Origin: Muribaculaceae bacterium
Lineage (GTDB): Bacteria > Bacteroidota > Bacteroidia > Bacteroidales > Muribaculaceae
Length of the DNA stretch: 24,419 nucleotides
Reading direction: 5' to 3'
Assembly (NCBI GenBank): GCA_017619255.1
Contig: JAFZSS010000108.1
Coordinates: 1-24,419, forward strand
In this document: positions 23,280 to 24,419 of the stretch, piece after piece
How the letters are laid out: each line of letters begins with the position of its first letter
How positions within the stretch are numbered: the stretch's first letter is position 1
The notes under the pieces: generated by a model
The model's input: the letters and a program-made list of their open reading frames with translations, nothing else
Told to the model about the DNA's origin: nothing
The model's database searches: none
Position numbers and translations under genes: made by a program

Positions 23280-23768
23280 ATGAAAAAAATATTATTCCTT
23301 TCTCTGATGGCTCTTGTAATGGTGGCATGCCACAGCACTAAAAATGCCGTTGATGAGCAGAAAGCTGAAATCATCAAGAATTTGATTGAGCAGCAGCAGT
23401 ATTATGTAATGGTGGGTTCAATGCGGCCGCTGACTGCACCCACGACACCGGTCAGCCAGGGGCACAAGATGATTGTGCGCGATGGCATGGTGACATGTTA
23501 TCTTCCCTATGCCGGATCAGGCCAGAATGTGGGTTATGGAGCCAGTGGTTATAAGGCGATGAACTTTACCGGCAAAATTATCGATTACACGGTAGAGTAT
23601 CCTAAGTCCGACAGGGCGCGCGTGAATTTCAAGGTCGATAACGGTGATGACAATTACAGGTTCCACATCGAGGTATTCATGAATGGCAAGACGACTATCG
23701 ATGTTGATCCGCGTGGCCGTGACGCCGTCTCCTATAGCGGCATGATTTATAACATCAACGAACTGTAA
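23280..23768 (+). CDS. DUF4251 family lipoprotein (second of two)
   Basis: This 162-residue protein is a second predicted DUF4251 lipoprotein and is homologous to the preceding gene along its length: YLPYAGSGQNVGYGASGYKAMNFTGKI matches the first copy's SYLPYVGEA... block, and the C-termini share [FY]HIEVFMNGKTTIDV and RDAVSYSGM-type ends. The signal peptide is MKKILFLSLMALVMVAC with the candidate lipidated cysteine at residue 17; the residue at -3 is Met, slightly off the usual Leu, so lipidation is likely but not certain. The pair probably arose by tandem duplication and then diverged. It ends 21 bases before a strong convergent hairpin. Function unknown. Confidence 0.84.
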   Translation: MKKILFLSLMALVMVACHSTKNAVDEQKAEIIKNLIEQQQYYVMVGSMRPLTAPTTPVSQGHKMIVRDGMVTCYLPYAGSGQNVGYGASGYKAMNFTGKIIDYTVEYPKSDRARVNFKVDNGDDNYRFHIEVFMNGKTTIDVDPRGRDAVSYSGMIYNINEL

Positions 23769-23789
23769 GTCGGATATTGAACGCATGAA

Positions 23790-23823
23790 CAGAGGCGGGC
23801 CACAACAAAATGGCCCGCCTCTG
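23790..23823. terminator. Convergent hairpin terminator between DUF4251 gene and sbcC
   Basis: A perfect 13-bp GC-rich stem (23790-23802 with 23811-23823) encloses an 8-base loop CAACAAAA. It lies between two converging genes, 21 bases after the DUF4251 stop and 13 bases beyond the sbcC stop, so it can serve both strands. There is no U-run on either side. Confidence 0.8.
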
Positions 23824-23836
23824 CTGTGTGGTTACT

Positions 23837-24419
23837 TTAGGCTGTGATGTTGACACGGCTCACTGTGTTGTTGTCGGGGTCGCGGTAAACCTGGATTTGC
23901 GTTGGCACGCGCTCTTTGAGCATCTCCACATGGCTGATGATGCCCACGCGACGACCGCCAATGTCGTACAGGCGGTTCAAGGTTTCCATCACATTGTCCA
24001 GGTAGTTGGGGCTCAGCGAGCCGAAGCCCTCGTCGATGAAAATCGTGTCCACGCTGAACACGCGCCCAGTCATGTTGGACAGTGCGAGGGCCAGTGCCAG
24101 TGATACCATGAAACTCTCACCGCCCGAGAGGGTGTTCACCGAGGTCAAGTCGCCCTGGATAAGGTCGCGCACCAGGATGATGAGAGAGCCGGGGTAGGCT
24201 TCGAGTTCGTAGCGGTTGTTGAATTGTCGCAGGTATCCGTTGGCACCTTCCAAGAGGTCACCCAGAATGTAGCTTTGCGCGATTCTGCGGAATTTGGTGC
24301 CATCGCTGCTGCCAAGCATGGTATTGAACTGCTCCCACTGCTTGCACTCCTTCTCGGCTTGTTCAAGCAAGTCTTTTTTGTCTTGGTACAGCACGGCGTT
24401 CTTCTCGTCGTTCTTGAGC
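23837..24419 (-). CDS. sbcC: Exonuclease subunit SbcC (C-terminal part only)
   Basis: SbcC is the SMC-like ATPase of the SbcCD nuclease, which cuts DNA hairpins and processes double-strand ends with SbcD. About 193 residues of the C-terminus are in the window; the gene continues past the right edge, and a GTG at 24394 is internal rather than a start. The visible part begins in the coiled coil (charged Lys/Glu/Gln-rich stretch), then passes into the ATPase C-lobe: the ABC signature LSGGESF, the Walker B run DTIFIDEGFGSL with its catalytic Glu, and the H-loop region GIISHVEMLKERVPTQI. The family also includes Rad50, but SbcC is the bacterial form. It faces the DUF4251 genes and is not linked to them in function. 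Confidence 0.95.
   Translation of the reverse strand, partial: LKNDEKNAVLYQDKKDLLEQAEKECKQWEQFNTMLGSSDGTKFRRIAQSYILGDLLEGANGYLRQFNNRYELEAYPGSLIILVRDLIQGDLTSVNTLSGGESFMVSLALALALSNMTGRVFSVDTIFIDEGFGSLSPNYLDNVMETLNRLYDIGGRRVGIISHVEMLKERVPTQIQVYRDPDNNTVSRVNITA

Noticed and set aside
24392..24394. GTG as a start codon for the sbcC fragment
   Set aside because: The frame stays open through the window edge with coiled-coil sequence, so this is an internal valine.

Overview
The window reads as a chromosomal segment of a Bacteroidota bacterium, most likely order Bacteroidales (a Muribaculaceae- or Prevotellaceae-type genome; the family cannot be fixed by eye). The support is the Bacteroidota-type division cluster, PorZ-like type IX secretion proteins, two DUF4251 lipoproteins, almost no Shine-Dalgarno sequences, and promoter elements of the Bacteroides TTTG / TAnnTTTG type. 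Every gene is on the + strand except the last, a partial sbcC.

Region 1 (1-9709) is the division and cell wall (dcw) cluster in the order mraY (5' end missing), murD, ftsW, murG, murC, ftsQ, ftsA, ftsZ. These genes make lipid I and lipid II (MraY, MurG), build the UDP-MurNAc peptide (MurC, MurD), polymerise septal glycan (FtsW) and form the Z-ring and its membrane link (FtsZ, FtsA, FtsQ). Genes overlap or sit close together. An AT-rich stretch near the 3' end of murC carries an exact match to the Bacteroides promoter consensus and could give ftsQAZ its own transcription start.

Region 2 (9710-14640) is housekeeping: a YqeY-like protein with an unusually clear Shine-Dalgarno site, serS, a family 3 membrane acyltransferase, and lysS followed by a hairpin terminator. 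Two repeats lie in the gaps. One is a seven-unit heptamer array just before serS. The other is a 72-nt inverted repeat with perfect 20-bp outer arms, between serS and the acyltransferase gene.

Region 3 (14640-22647) is the most distinctive part. Two divergent PorZ-like proteins (beta-propellers plus a C-terminal sorting-type domain) bracket a compact three-gene unit: an MBOAT acyltransferase, a single-pass GDSF/DTHW (AlgX/DHHW-like) protein and a small single-pass membrane protein of unknown function. PorZ in Porphyromonas delivers anionic LPS to the type IX sortase PorU, so an exported-glycan acylation unit beside two PorZ homologues suggests a link between surface-glycan modification and type IX cargo anchoring. 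This is an inference.

Region 4 (22648-24419) holds two related DUF4251 lipoproteins, a strong convergent hairpin, and the C-terminal end of SbcC on the - strand. The longest gene-free stretch is about 290 bases (14555-14844); it holds the lysS terminator and a putative promoter for the first porZ-like gene. No tRNA, rRNA, CRISPR array, insertion sequence or phage gene was seen.
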